A DNA stretch of 64,000 nt from Thelonectria olida (GCA_020736575.1 JAGPYM010000058.1:1-64000); one strand, 5' to 3'. Positions 12,081 through 23,550 are shown, counted from the stretch's first letter. Notes: a model not told the origin generated them from the letters alone. Numbers and translations: made by a program.

Positions 12081-13744
12081 TAGACAATTTTGTCGAATCA
12101 AGTGAATGTCCTAGCGCAATACCTTTGGTGCGTGTCCAGGCCGCTCGTCGCGCTATTCAAATACTACAAGTCCTTCATATGTGGGAACCCGCTAGCAAAC
12201 TAGCTCAAGACGCAGTTAAACTCCTTCCATATGTGTGTGGCCGCTATTTAAATCGCCAGGATCAGCAGCATGCAATTCTGCAAACGTCAGGACTCGCTGC
12301 CGACGCATGCTCTCTCTCTCTTAGGGCTGGCCATGTCGATCAAGCCCTCCAACAGGTGGAATTTGGGCGTGGGCTAATCCTTGGTTACTTAATCGACAGC
12401 CGAAGTGACGTTTCCGTCTTGAGGAAGGATCACCCCGACTTAGCGAAAGAATTCGAGGAACTACGATTTATAGCATCCAGGCCCATCGACGCTGTGGAAC
12501 CCCCAATCCGAGACCAATCAGTAAGACAGCGCAGAGAAGCAGCTCGTGGATTGGAAGACTGCCTGCATCGAATTCGTCAGAAGCATGGCCATGAACGGTT
12601 TCTCATGGAGCCAACACTGGACGAACTAATGCAGTGTGCCACAGAAGGACCAATCGTTATCGTGAACGTCACGGACATTGGCAGTGATGCTGTCATTGTT
12701 TCCATGTCTAGCGTCAAAGCGATCAATCCACCAGAGATGACTTCGTCCAAGGCCACGCTACTAGTTCAGGATTTCAGAAGGTACAGATCAATGGATGAGC
12801 CACACGGTGGGAAATATGACCGAGACATTGCAAGCGACACAGATGCGATGGAAAAATTCAATTCCGACTTCTTATCTTGGCTATGGTCGAGCTGCGTGAA
12901 GCCGATCCTCGCAGAACTTCCTGTTTCTACGTAGATTCCCCGGATTTGGTGGATTGGCACTGGTGTCGCGAGCTCTCTTCCGTTCCACGCCGCTGGTCAT
13001 CATTCCGATGGCTCTCTAGAAAATACGCTGAGTCGAGCAATCCCATCATACACTCCGACAATAAAGTCGCTTGTGCACGCCAGATCATGTGCAGCGAGAT
13101 CAAATGGCGACAAACACGAGAAGGCGTCAGTTTTAATGGTTGCGATGCCAGAGACACCTGGTCAAAAACCACTTGCTGGGGTAACCAGAGAAAGTTCGGC
13201 TGTTCAGCAAGCTCTTGGAGATGTCTTCGCTGTCAAGCCACTGGTACAGCCGTCGGTGGAGCAAGTGGTGGCAAACATGAGAGAATCTGATATTGTTCAC
13301 TTTGCATGCCATGGATCATCGGATCCCGCAAACCCTTCTAACAGCCACCTCCTGCTCCAAAAGACTACCGCGCAAGGGCCATCCGTGGACAGGCTGACAG
13401 TTTAAGAAATTTCAGAAAAGCAAAGCCTAGGAAAGGCACGGATTGCCTATCTTTCGGCGTGCTCGATAGCGGAAGTCAAGGCTGGGCAGTTCGCAGACGA
13501 AGCCCTCCACATTGTTAGTGCGTTCCAGGTGGCCGGATTTGGACATGTCATAGGATCCTTATGGTCGGCGGATGATGACACTTGCGTCCGAGTGGCAACG
13601 CTCTTCTACGAATATCTGACGATACATGGACGTGGTAAGACCACAAACAGTGTTGTCGCGGAAGCATTACGGCATGCTATATCAACAGTTCGCTCGGACC
13701 GAGATCCAAGCATGTGGGCGCCGTATATTCATTCCGGCGCCTAA
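10640..13744 (+). pseudogene. TPR-CHAT protein (tetratricopeptide plus caspase-like peptidase), decayed
   Basis: One reading frame spells about eleven tandem 45-residue TPR-type repeats (consensus GNMDDLEAAISKANLAVSAT), a helical linker (about 12080-12600), and a CHAT domain ending at 13744. The presumed CHAT catalytic His (HFACHG, about 13310) and Cys (YLSACS, about 13455) are both present. CHAT is a caspase-like cysteine peptidase fold (family knowledge) used in fungal and bacterial immune or cell-death proteins, often with TPR sensors. Several TPR units carry stops (TGA or TAA where sister units have CGA), and the CHAT part has two in-frame stops, TAG at 12932-12934 and TAA at 13403-13405, both consistent with C-to-T changes in Gln codons. 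I saw no frameshift. No N-terminal start is certain. It converges on the NLR fragment to its right. As it stands it cannot make a full protein without readthrough. Confidence 0.85.
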
Positions 13745-13839
13745 CGTCCGTTTGTCGAGACCAGCAATCTGCGGGTGGCGGGGATATTTGAAGCATTGCT
13801 GGTGCGTTGAGGATTTGCGGATGTGGGCCGGGTGATAGG

Positions 13840-14457
13840 TCGGTATACTAAAGCAGCAGCTAGGATCTTCTTGTAAAGTTTTGCATCATTCGAATTACAG
13901 ATTTGTTCCATCATTCGCTTGTAGAGAGAATCAAGTCCTAGTGGGTACGACTTCAATTTGGCGAGCGTGTGCCATTTTCGGACCTTGGGATCTGCAAGCT
14001 CTTAACAAACCAAGACTACCCAGACGAAGGTGCCATCGGCATTGTCAGTCAAGTGGTGTTGGACAGCATCGCTTGTTTTCTTGTCATATTTCTTATCATG
14101 AGCCAATTTATCCATCTCGTTTCTGTAGGTTCGAAAGCAACAGAGGCCGAGTCGTTTCGGCCAAGTCTAGCAGATAGGATCGCCTCGTACGCTCCGACTA
14201 CTTTGGGCGCGCTCGCTTTGAGCTCATCGTAGGCCTGGTTCCAAAGTCGCTCTTGTAGACTCGGCAGCGAGATTTCAGAATGGTAGTGGCGAGCGGAGAG
14301 GGTGTTGGCTGAGATGTTGGTTGATTTGCTGGTTGAGATGCAGGCTGAGAAGGTGTTGGTGAAGGTGTTGACGGAGGAGCCAAGGCAGACTCGGGGGAGG
14401 GGTCTGCCGCAGGCTTCTGAACTTGGATTCGAATTTCTCAAACAAGCGACGCACCAT
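13840..14457 (-). pseudogene. NLR fragment: NACHT_N domain joined to the end of a NACHT region
   Basis: Minus-strand remnant of a fungal NLR. It begins with an ATG at 14457 (MVRRLFEKFESKFRS), shifts frame into the NACHT_N-like SLQERLWNQAYDELKASAPKV block (about 14250), then jumps to the post-NACHT block with GTFVWVVLVC and PLGLDSLYKRMMEQI (about 14060-13890) and ends after LVYRPIT. P-loop, Walker B and all sensor repeats are missing, and a TAG interrupts the later block. The same blocks are complete in the NLR at 43831-47854. This is a decayed, internally deleted paralogue lying tail-to-tail with the TPR-CHAT gene. Confidence 0.75.
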
Positions 14458-14953
14458 AGTTATTAAGAAGAGGAAAGCTTGACCTCCTTGCGTGTGACGG
14501 TGATTTCAGCGAGAACGATTCTCCTCTGATTGAGGAGGGCGACAATGATGGATAACCATGGCCGACACCTGGAGATAGAACCATTGTTGCGGGATATCCG
14601 TGCGGGTCGGCGTTAGCAGCTGAAAAGACCCTTGTTGCTAGGTGTAGGTTGTGAGGGAAATAGGATGGCCGAGTATGGTACGTCTGCATCAGCTGCGATA
14701 AATGGTTCCAAAACGTAGGAGGGGAAGTCGGGATGGTTAAGCTTCTGTTTCTTCTCGGCGTGTAGGGAGGGATTTTCTGGTGATCGGATTGAGGACCTAG
14801 TTCGCCGACGTTTTTAAGGCCACTCGATTGTGGATTGCTAGTCTGAGGAGGTCCTTGTGAGTCGGACATCTTCAGTGGTGATGTCGGACAGACGAGGGAT
14901 TTACAGGGCGTCCCATCGGATAATTCAATAGGGATAGAAATGAGAGATATCAA
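14438..14953 (-). CDS. Hypothetical Ser/Pro-rich protein
   Basis: Open frame of 171 codons with a second in-frame Met near 14869 (MSDSQGPPQTS). The product is rich in Ser, Pro and His with no domain, signal peptide or membrane segment that I recognise. Its end overlaps the start of the NLR fragment by 20 bp on the same strand, which is unusual for two fungal genes and argues that one of the two is not expressed. It could be a chance ORF. Confidence 0.3.
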   Translation of the reverse strand: MISLISIPIELSDGTPCKSLVCPTSPLKMSDSQGPPQTSNPQSSGLKNVGELGPQSDHQKIPPYTPRRNRSLTIPTSPPTFWNHLSQLMQTYHTRPSYFPHNLHLATRVFSAANADPHGYPATMVLSPGVGHGYPSLSPSSIRGESFSLKSPSHARRSSFPLLNNYGASLV

Positions 14954-15039
14954 GGGCCTAGTGTTGGGCTATTCAATTGATCAAAAGGTCCTTTTGATGA
15001 CCCTGTTCAAACTGATGATCTTGATGATGTGGTGTTGCG

Positions 15040-15339
15040 TTACGTGACTGGGGTAACCGGATTTCCCCTCTTTTCTAGGTCACCAGCCAAGGCTCTAACC
15101 TCTTCCGTCTGACCGGTGAAAGACTCGTCTAGCAGTGTTGGGAAAGAGTCAACGAATGGCTGCGCGTGCTTGATGGCTTTGCATTGAGCTAAGCGCTCAA
15201 GGGTGGAGAAGGGACCACCGGAGATCCGTAAGTCAGCTATGCAGCCTATCAGAGCATACTGCTCACCGAGGTGTGCCGTGTGCCTCAAGTGGAACCATAG
15301 CCAATGATTTGTCATATCGGTTCTTGGCGGATACAACAT
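15040..15339 (-). CDS. Hypothetical 99-aa protein
   Basis: Open frame of 99 codons starting upstream of MTNHWLWFHLRHTAHLG. No recognised domain. It has ordinary amino-acid composition with Trp, Cys and an acidic C-terminal stretch, so it might be an exon of a lost gene. No neighbour supports a function. Confidence 0.25.
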   Translation of the reverse strand: MLYPPRTDMTNHWLWFHLRHTAHLGEQYALIGCIADLRISGGPFSTLERLAQCKAIKHAQPFVDSFPTLLDESFTGQTEEVRALAGDLEKRGNPVTPVT

Positions 15340-16754
15340 TGGACTGCTTTATGAACCGCGACTTCTATTTCTTTCTTTCATTCATTCATTCAACCGGGAC
15401 TTCTAATGACGCCGTATCATTAGTCTTGGTGCATACCCACGATTAATTTTGTATTTGATATCCCTCTTCCATTTCAGATTAGTCAGGAAGGGATACTAAC
15501 CTTACACAAGAAGTCTCCTAGCTTGAAAGGAGGAGACTGTCATTCTTGAAAGTTTGCCGTATGTGAGATAATGAGTCGTCTTTTGATCGCGTAGAAGTCA
15601 ATCTGAAACCTCGTATATGCAAGGAATCTTTTGGAAATGTATTAAGTTAGGGGCTGTAAGTCCTACTCGTATGACATGTGGACTTCTAGGAATAGCAATT
15701 CTTGGTTGAAGCAGCGATCTGCCTCACCAACAATGTAGATTTGACCTAAGAAGGATCAAATCCAAAACCCGGTATATGCAAGGAATCCTTTGGAAAGGTT
15801 TTAAGTCAGGGGCTGCGAATCCTACTCGTACGACATGTGGACTTCTAGGGTAGAAATTCAGTTAAAGTAACAAATCTGCCTTACCAATGTTATTCTATGC
15901 TTGGCTCTTGCAATCAGGCCAATCTGAGGCCTTTATGTGAATTGTTCGATGAATAATACTCATGCAAGTGCCGATATATTCGTCATCTGAGAGCTGGGTC
16001 ACAAGGACGACGCTGAGGTGTACGCCCGGTCTGGAGGAGGATCTCACGAGATTCACTTTACAGTCAGGAACGCATCTTTGCCCTAGTTGCCCTAGGACTG
16101 TATTTCTGATGCAATTAATCAGCCATTTTTCATGCGTCTGATCCTTGTGGGTTTCGAGTACATGGACATGGCTCTAATCGGCCCTGTGTCTGGACTGCGC
16201 CTGCCTCACCTCGGTTTCTTTTCCACACCAACGGCTAAATCGGCAATTGCTCAACACAGTGATAACGAGCGAAAATGTTAACTTGTTTTACGGCCAATAT
16301 GATTGAGCTTTTCTTGGAGAAGATGTAAAGAAAATGGTGAATGGCCTAAGGCTTGCGATAGCAGCAGTTCTGCAATATTCTAAGCCCTCTAAACTGTCTC
16401 ATGATACAGTAAAACCTGGTCAAATTTCAAGAAGCGATTTTCAATGACAAATAAAATAATTTCCCCCCTCTTCGGTGTCTATATGGGTTCTTTGCGTCCC
16501 CATCTCTGTCTGAGGAGGTGGGGGCGACTGCTCACCCTGCTCAGGCGCTACTCAGTTGCTGCTCAGTTGCTCAGGCACTGCTCAGGCACGACTCAGGTTA
16601 AAGCGGCAACAGCTCCAGCTCACGCACGACAAAGGAAACTTTCAATGTCGAGATTCGTATTTTACAATTGACTGTTATTCCGTTATAACAGATTAGTGTG
16701 AGAGCCATAACATGATAACAGAATAACAGAACAAGTTGCCCATGTATGGGCTCT
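15340..16754. other. Intergenic DNA with a direct repeat and a small palindrome
   Basis: No gene recognised. It holds a diverged direct repeat (15612-15690 and 15772-15850), a CTCAG-rich low-complexity stretch (16505-16610) and a short inverted repeat at 16672-16735 that starts CTGTTATTC and ends GAATAACAG, possibly a tiny DNA-element remnant next to the truncated regulator that follows. Confidence 0.45.
15612..15850. repeat. Diverged direct repeat, about 80-bp units 160 bp apart
   Basis: The units at 15612-15690 and 15772-15850 share long blocks such as TATATGCAAGGAATC and GACATGTGGACTTCTAGG with scattered substitutions. Flanking bases are also partly similar. Origin unknown. Confidence 0.6.
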
Positions 16755-17176
16755 TTGAGACGAAGACCAGATGGCCAGAACACGCTTGAAAGGGAGGCCC
16801 GACCTCCTAGCCCTGGACGCGCCTCGTCAACAGATGCCAGGTTTGTCCCATATTCTCATTGAGTCGACACTTAGATTGACGCCAATGGGCTAGGCTCGAG
16901 AGACTCGAACAGACGGTTGCGGCATTGGTAGAGCGGCTGGACTCGCAATTCGACCGTCGTGGGCCATCTGTAGATCACGACACACCTCTGGTAGGCGGAG
17001 AATCGGGAGAATCATCCGAACCAAACCCTGCGCCCGTGATTCTTATCCGAGATGCCGCGACAGACGCTGGTGTCAACTCGCCAGAACAGTTCGAAGCGCA
17101 CTTAAAGTCTGTGTCTGATGTAATCTCTACTGGGCTCGTCGCATTGCCAACCGCTCACTCTCTTCTCAAATTGTGA
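16755..17176 (+). pseudogene. Fragment of a Zn2Cys6 fungal transcription factor
   Basis: Two exons joined by a clean 53-bp intron (16841-16893, gtttgt...ctag) encode the linker that normally follows a Zn2Cys6 cluster: basic RRPDGQ, then the coiled-coil LERLEQTVAALVERLDSQ, then the start of the fungal-specific regulatory domain ending in TAHSLLKL, where a GTGAGT donor occurs at 17173. The six-Cys cluster is not found upstream and the regulatory domain is not found downstream. The identification rests on the typical order of these blocks in the family. The piece is probably truncated at both ends. Confidence 0.55.
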
Positions 17177-17614
17177 GTTCTATATCAAAGGTGACTTCTA
17201 TCCACTTCCCTAAGACTCTTCTAATTCAACCATCGGGCTAGACGAGGTTCGGATTGCCTCATGCCGGGCGAGATCCTTGCCTGACCCAGATCTGCTGAGG
17301 TGATTTGTACTGGCATGACGCAGCTGGCAAAGGCCCACTGCAGCTTCAAGGGTCCCCGGTCCCGCGGCGAGCTTCCGCCTTCGGGGCACTTTCGGTGGAC
17401 TAGACTACCTGTACTTAGTCTATCTGGAGGTCCGGGTACCTGGACCACGGACTGGAAGGCGCCATGTGTCATCACCTACCTGTGCGCAGTAGTTACGTAG
17501 CCTATAAAGCCAACGGCCAAGCCAACCATCTTTGGCGTCGGGTCGAGTCCTTCTCCCGCTGCAACCTCATCACTACACTCACTGTCGCTGCTGCATGCCT
17601 ACCACCCATTCGTC
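17177..17614. promoter_or_regulatory. Upstream region of the 274-aa gene
   Basis: About 440 bp without a recognised gene. A TATA-like CCTATAAAG lies at about 17500, roughly 115 bp before the ATG at 17615, and the stretch between is C-rich as in many fungal 5' leaders. Confidence 0.35.
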
Positions 17615-18499
17615 ATGCCCATCACGGATACTTTCGATGTGCCGGACCAGACCTTCAGGCAAGGCCCAGCCCAAACCGGCGACACTACCGCAATAGACTT
17701 CATGTGGACCCTCACCAATACCATGGCTGATGCTCGTCACTTGACGTATTCTCGGGGCACCTGGGGCTATACGAGTGAGTGAAATAGCTTGCCAGTTTGA
17801 TCCATGGCTTCGCTGATCGAGATGCCATGTCAAGTCTTTCGCACCGTCTTTACCGAAGAATCCGGAGGCCAATTCCCCATTGCCATGGAGAAGATGCAGA
17901 AATGGGTCACGCAGTACTACCTCCATCATAACCGCTTTCGTAAGTGGGGTGAGAAAGGCCTTGAAAATGAGAAGCCCGATGGCTCGGTGAATGACGAGCT
18001 GGCCCGTCGATTCCGCGTAGAGCTCATCGAGGACAGGGAGCTTGATATACCCCTTCTAAAAAATGCTACCCCAGGGGACCTCGGACGCCTCTGTGATGTC
18101 TTCCACCGCTGGGTTGTCAGTGTCGGGGGGGACCCAGACTGTCGCAATAGCGCCACCAATCCCCGGATGCAGCTCTTCCTTGCCATTGATTCCGAGTGTC
18201 TTGAGGAGCTTGCCAACATGACCGACGAGCTTCTGCCCCTTAACACGGCGCCCACTCATGAAGAATGGGGGAGACGCATACAAACCAGGCCTGGGTGGAT
18301 TTGGGGCTTTGATTACCATGCGATTCAAGACTATGGGCCAAACAGCCCCATTGAGGAAAGGGGATGGATGAGAATGACGCTTGGCGATCTCTCCGAAGCT
18401 TGGTTCTCCAAGGCAAAATGGCTGAAGGACGATCAGAGGATTCTACAGAGTTACGATACAACAGACTTATCCGGAAATGTTGAATATTGGTATTATTGA
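17615..18499 (+). CDS. Hypothetical protein, 274 aa, one intron
   Basis: Exon 1 is 17615-17774, starting MPITDTFDVPDQTF. The intron 17775-17834 (60 bp, GTGAGT donor, CAAG acceptor, CTGAT branch-like site) restores the frame into exon 2, 17835-18499. I chose the ATG at 17615 because it is the first in this frame and the intron then joins the frames cleanly. The product is soluble, with no signal peptide or membrane helix, rich in Trp, Asp and Glu, ending NVEYWYY. I do not recognise the family. It is intact, which sets it apart from most neighbours. Function unknown. Confidence 0.6.
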
Positions 18500-18588
18500 G
18501 GTAGCCATGTAGGAGGAATGCGTCGAGGAATGCAACCGAGGTTATCCAAGAATGCATAGTATTCTCTATATACCTTAGCCTAGATTGA

Positions 18589-20881
18589 TCATGGAAGAAC
18601 AGGGTAGAACCCAGTCTGCGAGATGGGCTCCAAATTACTAAAGTCTACCTTCATGTTGATGACCTGTTGCAGCTCGATTTTGTGCGGTTGCATCGCCGGC
18701 GACATTTCTATGTTCTCGCACCAATCGACTCCGAACTTCTTCACGTTGAGCCGCATGCGCTCAAATTGCAGCTTGAGCCAGGCGTCGAAATGTTCCAGCG
18801 CAAAGACCTGCACTCCGAAAATCCGCTGGTGCTCTAGCTCGGCCTCGCGAATAAGCTTCCGAAGCTTGAGGACGACCGTTTTGAGGCGATCGTTGACTTT
18901 GCGCTTGTTGTGCCACAAATACGTGATGAGCACCTGCATCACCGGGGTCAGGCCTTGTCTTCTGCCGTTCCGCACCACTCGTCCAAACTCACCTGGCGAA
19001 TCTCTTCCTTTGCTTCCAGAAGCTTGGGAGCCTTCTTCGCGAGGTATACAAGCTTTTCCATCCTGTCTAGCGAAACAGGCGAGTCCCTGGCGGACCACAG
19101 CTGAGCACATGGGGTGAGTATGTTGTGTTCCAGGATTCACAAATCCAAGATGCTTGCTCACCTGCTCTTTCTTCCGGTTCATTTCGGCTATAATCACTGT
19201 CATGTCATCGTAGTTGTCCTTGCTGCCAAGGGCCTCCATTAGGCGCTGCTGGATCGTCCCGCCTGGCCCAGTCGTCTGCCGCAAGGACGTGTCAAAGAAT
19301 TCAAACGGAACAGAATATAGAACGTTATTGTGCCGAAAGGACGTCATGGCTTTATCACGCAAGATTCCACTGAGTGCATCGTCGCCCCACAGCGGGAACA
19401 TTTGGCGTTCGAAATTGTGATCGTCTGTGACATGCTTAGTATCAAACGCCAGGCCAGTTGAGAGGACCGTTTCGGAACTCACTTTGGTAGCCATGCAAGG
19501 TTTTGCCGTTGACGTAAATGCCGACGAGCTTCAGATCCCATATGGTGCAGTCTGGGTCGAACGTGTAGGCTTCACTCAGCTTGTCACGGTGCTTTACATG
19601 ACTGAGTTCGCTGGGAGCGTAGTACTGTAGCCAGTTCATTAGCCATCTGCAAAGAGGGAGGCGAGCGGACGGGAGAGCCAAGCTTACTGAGGGCGCCCAC
19701 CAGTCGAGTACCACAGTCACTCCGGTTGCTGGGTTCACTTTTTCCCAATCGTACTTCTCGGCGGCAGTGCGTCTGACCAGGCTGCCAGAGGAGAGCCCGT
19801 TGCACTCGCTGTCGCCCAGGAGGCAGCAGTCGTCCCTCACGCAGACGCAATCCTTGATCTGGGTGCCGCCATTTAATCAATCAGTGACAGTTTTGGCCAG
19901 CCCGGCCAAGTTGCACGCAATCCACTGAGCAGCCTGGTTAGGGCCCATGCTTCCGAAGCGCTCCCTGCCGGCGAGACTGGTCAAGTAGTCGTGAAGGTTG
20001 GCGTATGAGAGGCTGCTGTATGCCGAAACCAAGATCCGGTTGTCCCACACGGATATAGTGGCAGCTCTGTGCTGACCGAAGTAGACGACGTAAACAAGCT
20101 CAACGGCGTACTGTTGTGTCTGCCATTTCATGAACCTATCCTCGGCTCTTGACTCGAGGTCGGAAGATGCATGTACATGGTCTAACCCACGATGCAGGAG
20201 TCTGTTAGCTGGCCCTGGCCACGTGCGAGTAATTCTCAAAAAGGAAGCATGGCATAGCGTACCTCTGCGGGCGAAAGACGACAGGCCCCATTCGCTGGTC
20301 CCTGCAAACGTACACGTTGGATCCTTCAAGAATGCTACAAAGAAAGATCAGGGTCAATAGCTGAGACCTCGTTCAACCTGAGAAGCGGTACTCGCCTTCA
20401 AACATTTGGTCGAACAAGGAATCTTCCATGTTTAACATGCTCTTGGTCACAGTCTTGTAGTCGACCTTGCAGCATCGAGCCTTTGCACTTCCGCCGGTAC
20501 ATCCTCCACGATCCTTGGACACTCTGACCTGGCCAGAAGGACAGTTGGCTTGGCACCAGCCGTCGCCAAAGCTCGTGCCGGACGAGGTGAGATCCGAGTG
20601 CCATTCGCAGTCGCTCCATCTTGTGTTTTCGTCCTTTTGGTCACAGCAATACTTGGCCTTGGCAGAATCTATCAGAGAGGCCGACGCCCACCCTTTGCAG
20701 GTGGCATCGCCGCTTCCAGTGCCGGAATAGGCAATGATGTCGTTGCTGCAAGTTCCTTTGGCACAGTGGGGGTACTCGGTCCAGCTGCACTGGCTATACA
20801 GCTTCATGGCTGGGACATAAGTCGTACAGCACGCCGATTGGTAGCTGTACACGGGGCCGCCCGGACCCCGGCTACCGTCTC
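18589..20881 (-). pseudogene. C-terminal accessory region of a killer-toxin-type GH18 chitinase
   Basis: Multi-exon minus-strand frame. It begins at an AG acceptor (20881) with a Cys-rich module (CCTTYVPAM, then KYCCDQKDENTRWSDCEWH, CPSGQVRVSKDRGGC, ARCCK, about 20850-20450). It continues through a likely GC-AG intron near 20400-20335, a second intron near 20270-20190 and a WDNRILVSAYS block, then the later segments to the stop at 18589. This order matches the region after the catalytic domain in subgroup-C fungal chitinases, which resemble yeast killer-toxin alpha chains (family knowledge). The GH18 barrel, LysM and chitin-binding domains are absent upstream. A TGA interrupts the frame at about 19875 (after TVTD), and exon joins near 19650 are unclear. 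It is therefore probably a 5'-truncated pseudogene that would not cleave chitin. Confidence 0.6.
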
Positions 20882-21117
20882 CTAAGAGGTGGGGATATTA
20901 CATGCCATTCAGGTCGAAATAACTGTGCGAAACCGATTGTTTCATCCTAAAATATGCATCCCTACTATTCAATAGCGTGTAGAGATGGATCCCCCATTTT
21001 CGTCCTCCCACTAGCCACTACCTCTTCCCTCTTCTCGTCCTCTTAAGCGTTCCAAAATGCCCCTTCGCTCGGGGGAATCAGTATTGGGTGCCCAATGCCG
21101 CTCCCGCGACAATTCTT
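20882..21117. other. Short intergenic region
   Basis: Between the chitinase remnant and the secreted-protein gene, both on the minus strand. No catalytic-domain exon of the chitinase is visible here, which supports 5' truncation. Confidence 0.4.
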
Positions 21118-21831
21118 CTACTTCCAATGCAACTTATCCATCCGTTGATAGTAGCTAGCGTCTGTCTCTCCATCTTCCTTTGGTGTGTCGACTGCCTTGT
21201 TACAGAGCGGGTGGCATATGCCAATAGCATTTCTCAGTCCTCGGTCACACCAGTTATCAATCCTAGAGGTGTGGCAGATGTCGCAGTAACCATGTGACTG
21301 CCGTTTACAGTCGTCAGGGTGGTAATAGCCATACCTGTCACAGTCCCCGGGCTGCCTCGCCGTTAATGAGGTGCCGATTTCGTAGGTCACCAACCAATGA
21401 CCGGCGGGCTCATGTTCAGGCAGTTTGAGCTTTGGGTTAAGTCGGTTCATTCCTGGCGCAAACATCACCCTAGCATAAGGGGGATCGAAGATGAATACCG
21501 TTTCGTTAGTCAGAGTGCTTCGCACTTCCGCTGTAGCCGAAATCTCGTCGATGAAGATGACCTCGTCCGGCTCACCCAGTACAGTTGCCCTCTCGATTTG
21601 TTCTTTTATATGCTGTGCAGTCTCATGATCGAACCGGGTATCAATGAAGTATAACTGGTTTGAGCCCGACGCTGCCACATATGGAGAATCTGGCGCCACA
21701 GCCTGGAGGCCGTGCCATGTGTCGATAACCTGTGGCACGTAGTTGCCCCGATACTCCTCTTGGAAGGTTGGCGAACCCTCGCAAGGTCGGAACGGGTTCA
21801 GAAGCAGAGCGAAGAACAGCGTAAAGAGCAT
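21118..21831 (-). CDS. Hypothetical secreted protein, 237 aa
   Basis: Uninterrupted frame from ATG 21831. The N-terminus MLFTLFFALLLNPFRPCEG is a convincing signal peptide (hydrophobic core, small residue near 20). The mature part is acidic in its first half and has a Cys-rich C-terminal module (CDRYGYYHPDDC, YCDICHTS, WCDRG, GICHPLC) with at least seven Cys, likely disulfide-bonded outside the cell. I do not recognise the family. It is immediately upstream of and in the same direction as the chitinase remnant, so a shared role at the cell surface is possible but unproven. Confidence 0.6.
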   Translation of the reverse strand: MLFTLFFALLLNPFRPCEGSPTFQEEYRGNYVPQVIDTWHGLQAVAPDSPYVAASGSNQLYFIDTRFDHETAQHIKEQIERATVLGEPDEVIFIDEISATAEVRSTLTNETVFIFDPPYARVMFAPGMNRLNPKLKLPEHEPAGHWLVTYEIGTSLTARQPGDCDRYGYYHPDDCKRQSHGYCDICHTSRIDNWCDRGLRNAIGICHPLCNKAVDTPKEDGETDASYYQRMDKLHWK

Positions 21832-22765
21832 TGCGGTATAGGGACGGTTTGCTTATGAATTCTCGAGGATATGGGAAACAGAAGACCCAGGCGTCTGCCA
21901 ATTGATCAAAAGAGAATATTCAATATAAAAATAGTAATAAGCAGCCAATTCAATAGAACAATGCTCAAAAAGCATGCCTCTTCTCCCCTCTTGTCAATAA
22001 GAGATTTGGGCTCCTTTATATCTTCCAGGAGACCGAACGACGGTTAAGTCCGACTCATCCACAAGACAATTGCCTTTGAACGTATGACCCGGCCTTGCCT
22101 TAATGCAGGTAAAGAGCACGGGTGATAAGAGGCGCGAGCTAGGCAGGAAGGTATTAGCACATGCCTGCAATATTCAGCACTCCTTTACCTTAGAATTATG
22201 CTCAAGATGACTTACAACGGGCAGCCCTCGGGCCGGGTGATGCCGTGATGAGGTGGTGAGAGTCTTTCTTTCCCCTGATGCTGCCCTGTTGGTTTAGCTT
22301 GGGACGGGATAACGGGAGAAGGCAATGCAGTGGCATGCTCCGAGCTAACACGGATTGCTGGGAAAATGAAGCCGAGTTCCGGTTACACTCGTAACTTAAG
22401 CTTCCTGGGAAATGTGATTCGATCGTTAATAATCATCTTTAATGCCTAGGAAGGAAGGTGCACTATTACATCGATAGCAACAAGGATGTAACAAACGACT
22501 AGTCTGCTATAATGAGTTCGGAATGATGGCCGAATACGAGAAAGCAGGGAGTCCATCATCAACCAACAACTACCAACCACCAACAACCAATAACCAATAA
22601 CCAACAACTAACAACCAACACAAGCTTTCGGATCGAGCGGCAAAACTAGTAGCTTTACAGGCATCTAACCTTCCATATTAGGCTGCGTATAGCGAATGGC
22701 GTATTAGTAGACTTTACTGAGGATGAGGGAAGGAAGCATTCCAGGTGGCACGGAGTTTTAGCAAG
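21832..22765. other. Intergenic DNA with a CAA-rich microsatellite
   Basis: No gene recognised. A CAAC/CCAA-rich low-complexity stretch lies at 22556-22622. The left part is the probable promoter of the secreted-protein gene. Confidence 0.45.
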
Positions 22766-23550
22766 TCAAGTCATGAATGTGTTTTCGTGGATGGAGAGTT
22801 GCGGGCGCAGGACGCATGCGTTGGCGGATTTCTGAGACGATAGGAATACCTCGCACACCTCCCTGGCCTTGGAACCGTGGTTATGCAACGTCGTCTCACA
22901 TTGACAAAGTTTCCAGTCCTTGGTCATGCCAATTGCCTTTAACGGCGCGGCGATTTCACACCAAAACCCTTCTCCCGTCTTGCACATAACATGTAACGAT
23001 CTGGTCAATTCCCAACGGTAAAGACTAGAGGGTTCTAGGTTCATATTGGCAGAGAGATCAGGGCGTTAGGGTCTGAGCAGTGAAAAGGCGCGGTGTTACG
23101 TCTGGTGATGTGCTCAAGGTATCGCAGTCTACGTCTTAGACGATGGGATGACCAATGGGGGACTTGTAGGGGGCCGTGAAGCGATGCGAGATAATGACTC
23201 CTCTCTTCCCGACAGCACGGCCGTTGACGGGGTTGATGTCGACCATGGTGCCTATTTCGGAATGGTAGATTGACATTCCCCTGCTCTTTTCGGACTTGCA
23301 AAAATCGATGAAATTTCTCATGGATTTGGTGCCCGACCAGGCTTATTATCGCGGTGTTAGTGCAGGGGTATCTTAGAGAAAGGGTGGGATGGGTATTTTG
23401 CTTGTGGTGATGCTGCCGTCGGGTGTGCAGAGGGAGGAGAGATTTCGCCATTTGCTGTTGTTAAAGTAGATGTACCAGCCTTTGCAGAGCTCGGCTATAG
23501 CGGGACGGGAGTAGATTTCGGTCTTGCAGTTGTTGATGTGGGAGTGTTTG
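22766..23550 (-). pseudogene. Hypothetical Cys-containing ORF broken by an LTR scrap
   Basis: Minus-strand coding-like segments: NNCKTEIYSRPAIAELCKGWY (about 23540-23400), then MRNFIDFCKSEKSRGMSIYHS to GKRGVIISHRF (23321-23136), then, past an LTR remnant at 22992-23121, CKTGEGFWCEIAAPLKAIGM to the stop at 22766. Candidate intron signals (CTAAC branch, AAG acceptor) occur near 23345. All three parts have similar composition and regular Cys, so I infer one small, perhaps secreted protein interrupted by the LTR sequence. I do not recognise the family. Confidence 0.4.
22992..23121 (-). repeat. LTR scrap (R-U5 end) of the gypsy superfamily
   Basis: In reverse orientation this matches the last 130 bp of the LTR at 63.45-63.85 kb and the R-U5 part of the intact LTR (ending CCAGATCGTTACA). 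U3 is missing: homology stops at GAGCACATC plus a few bases. It sits inside the ORF at 22766-23550. Confidence 0.8.
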
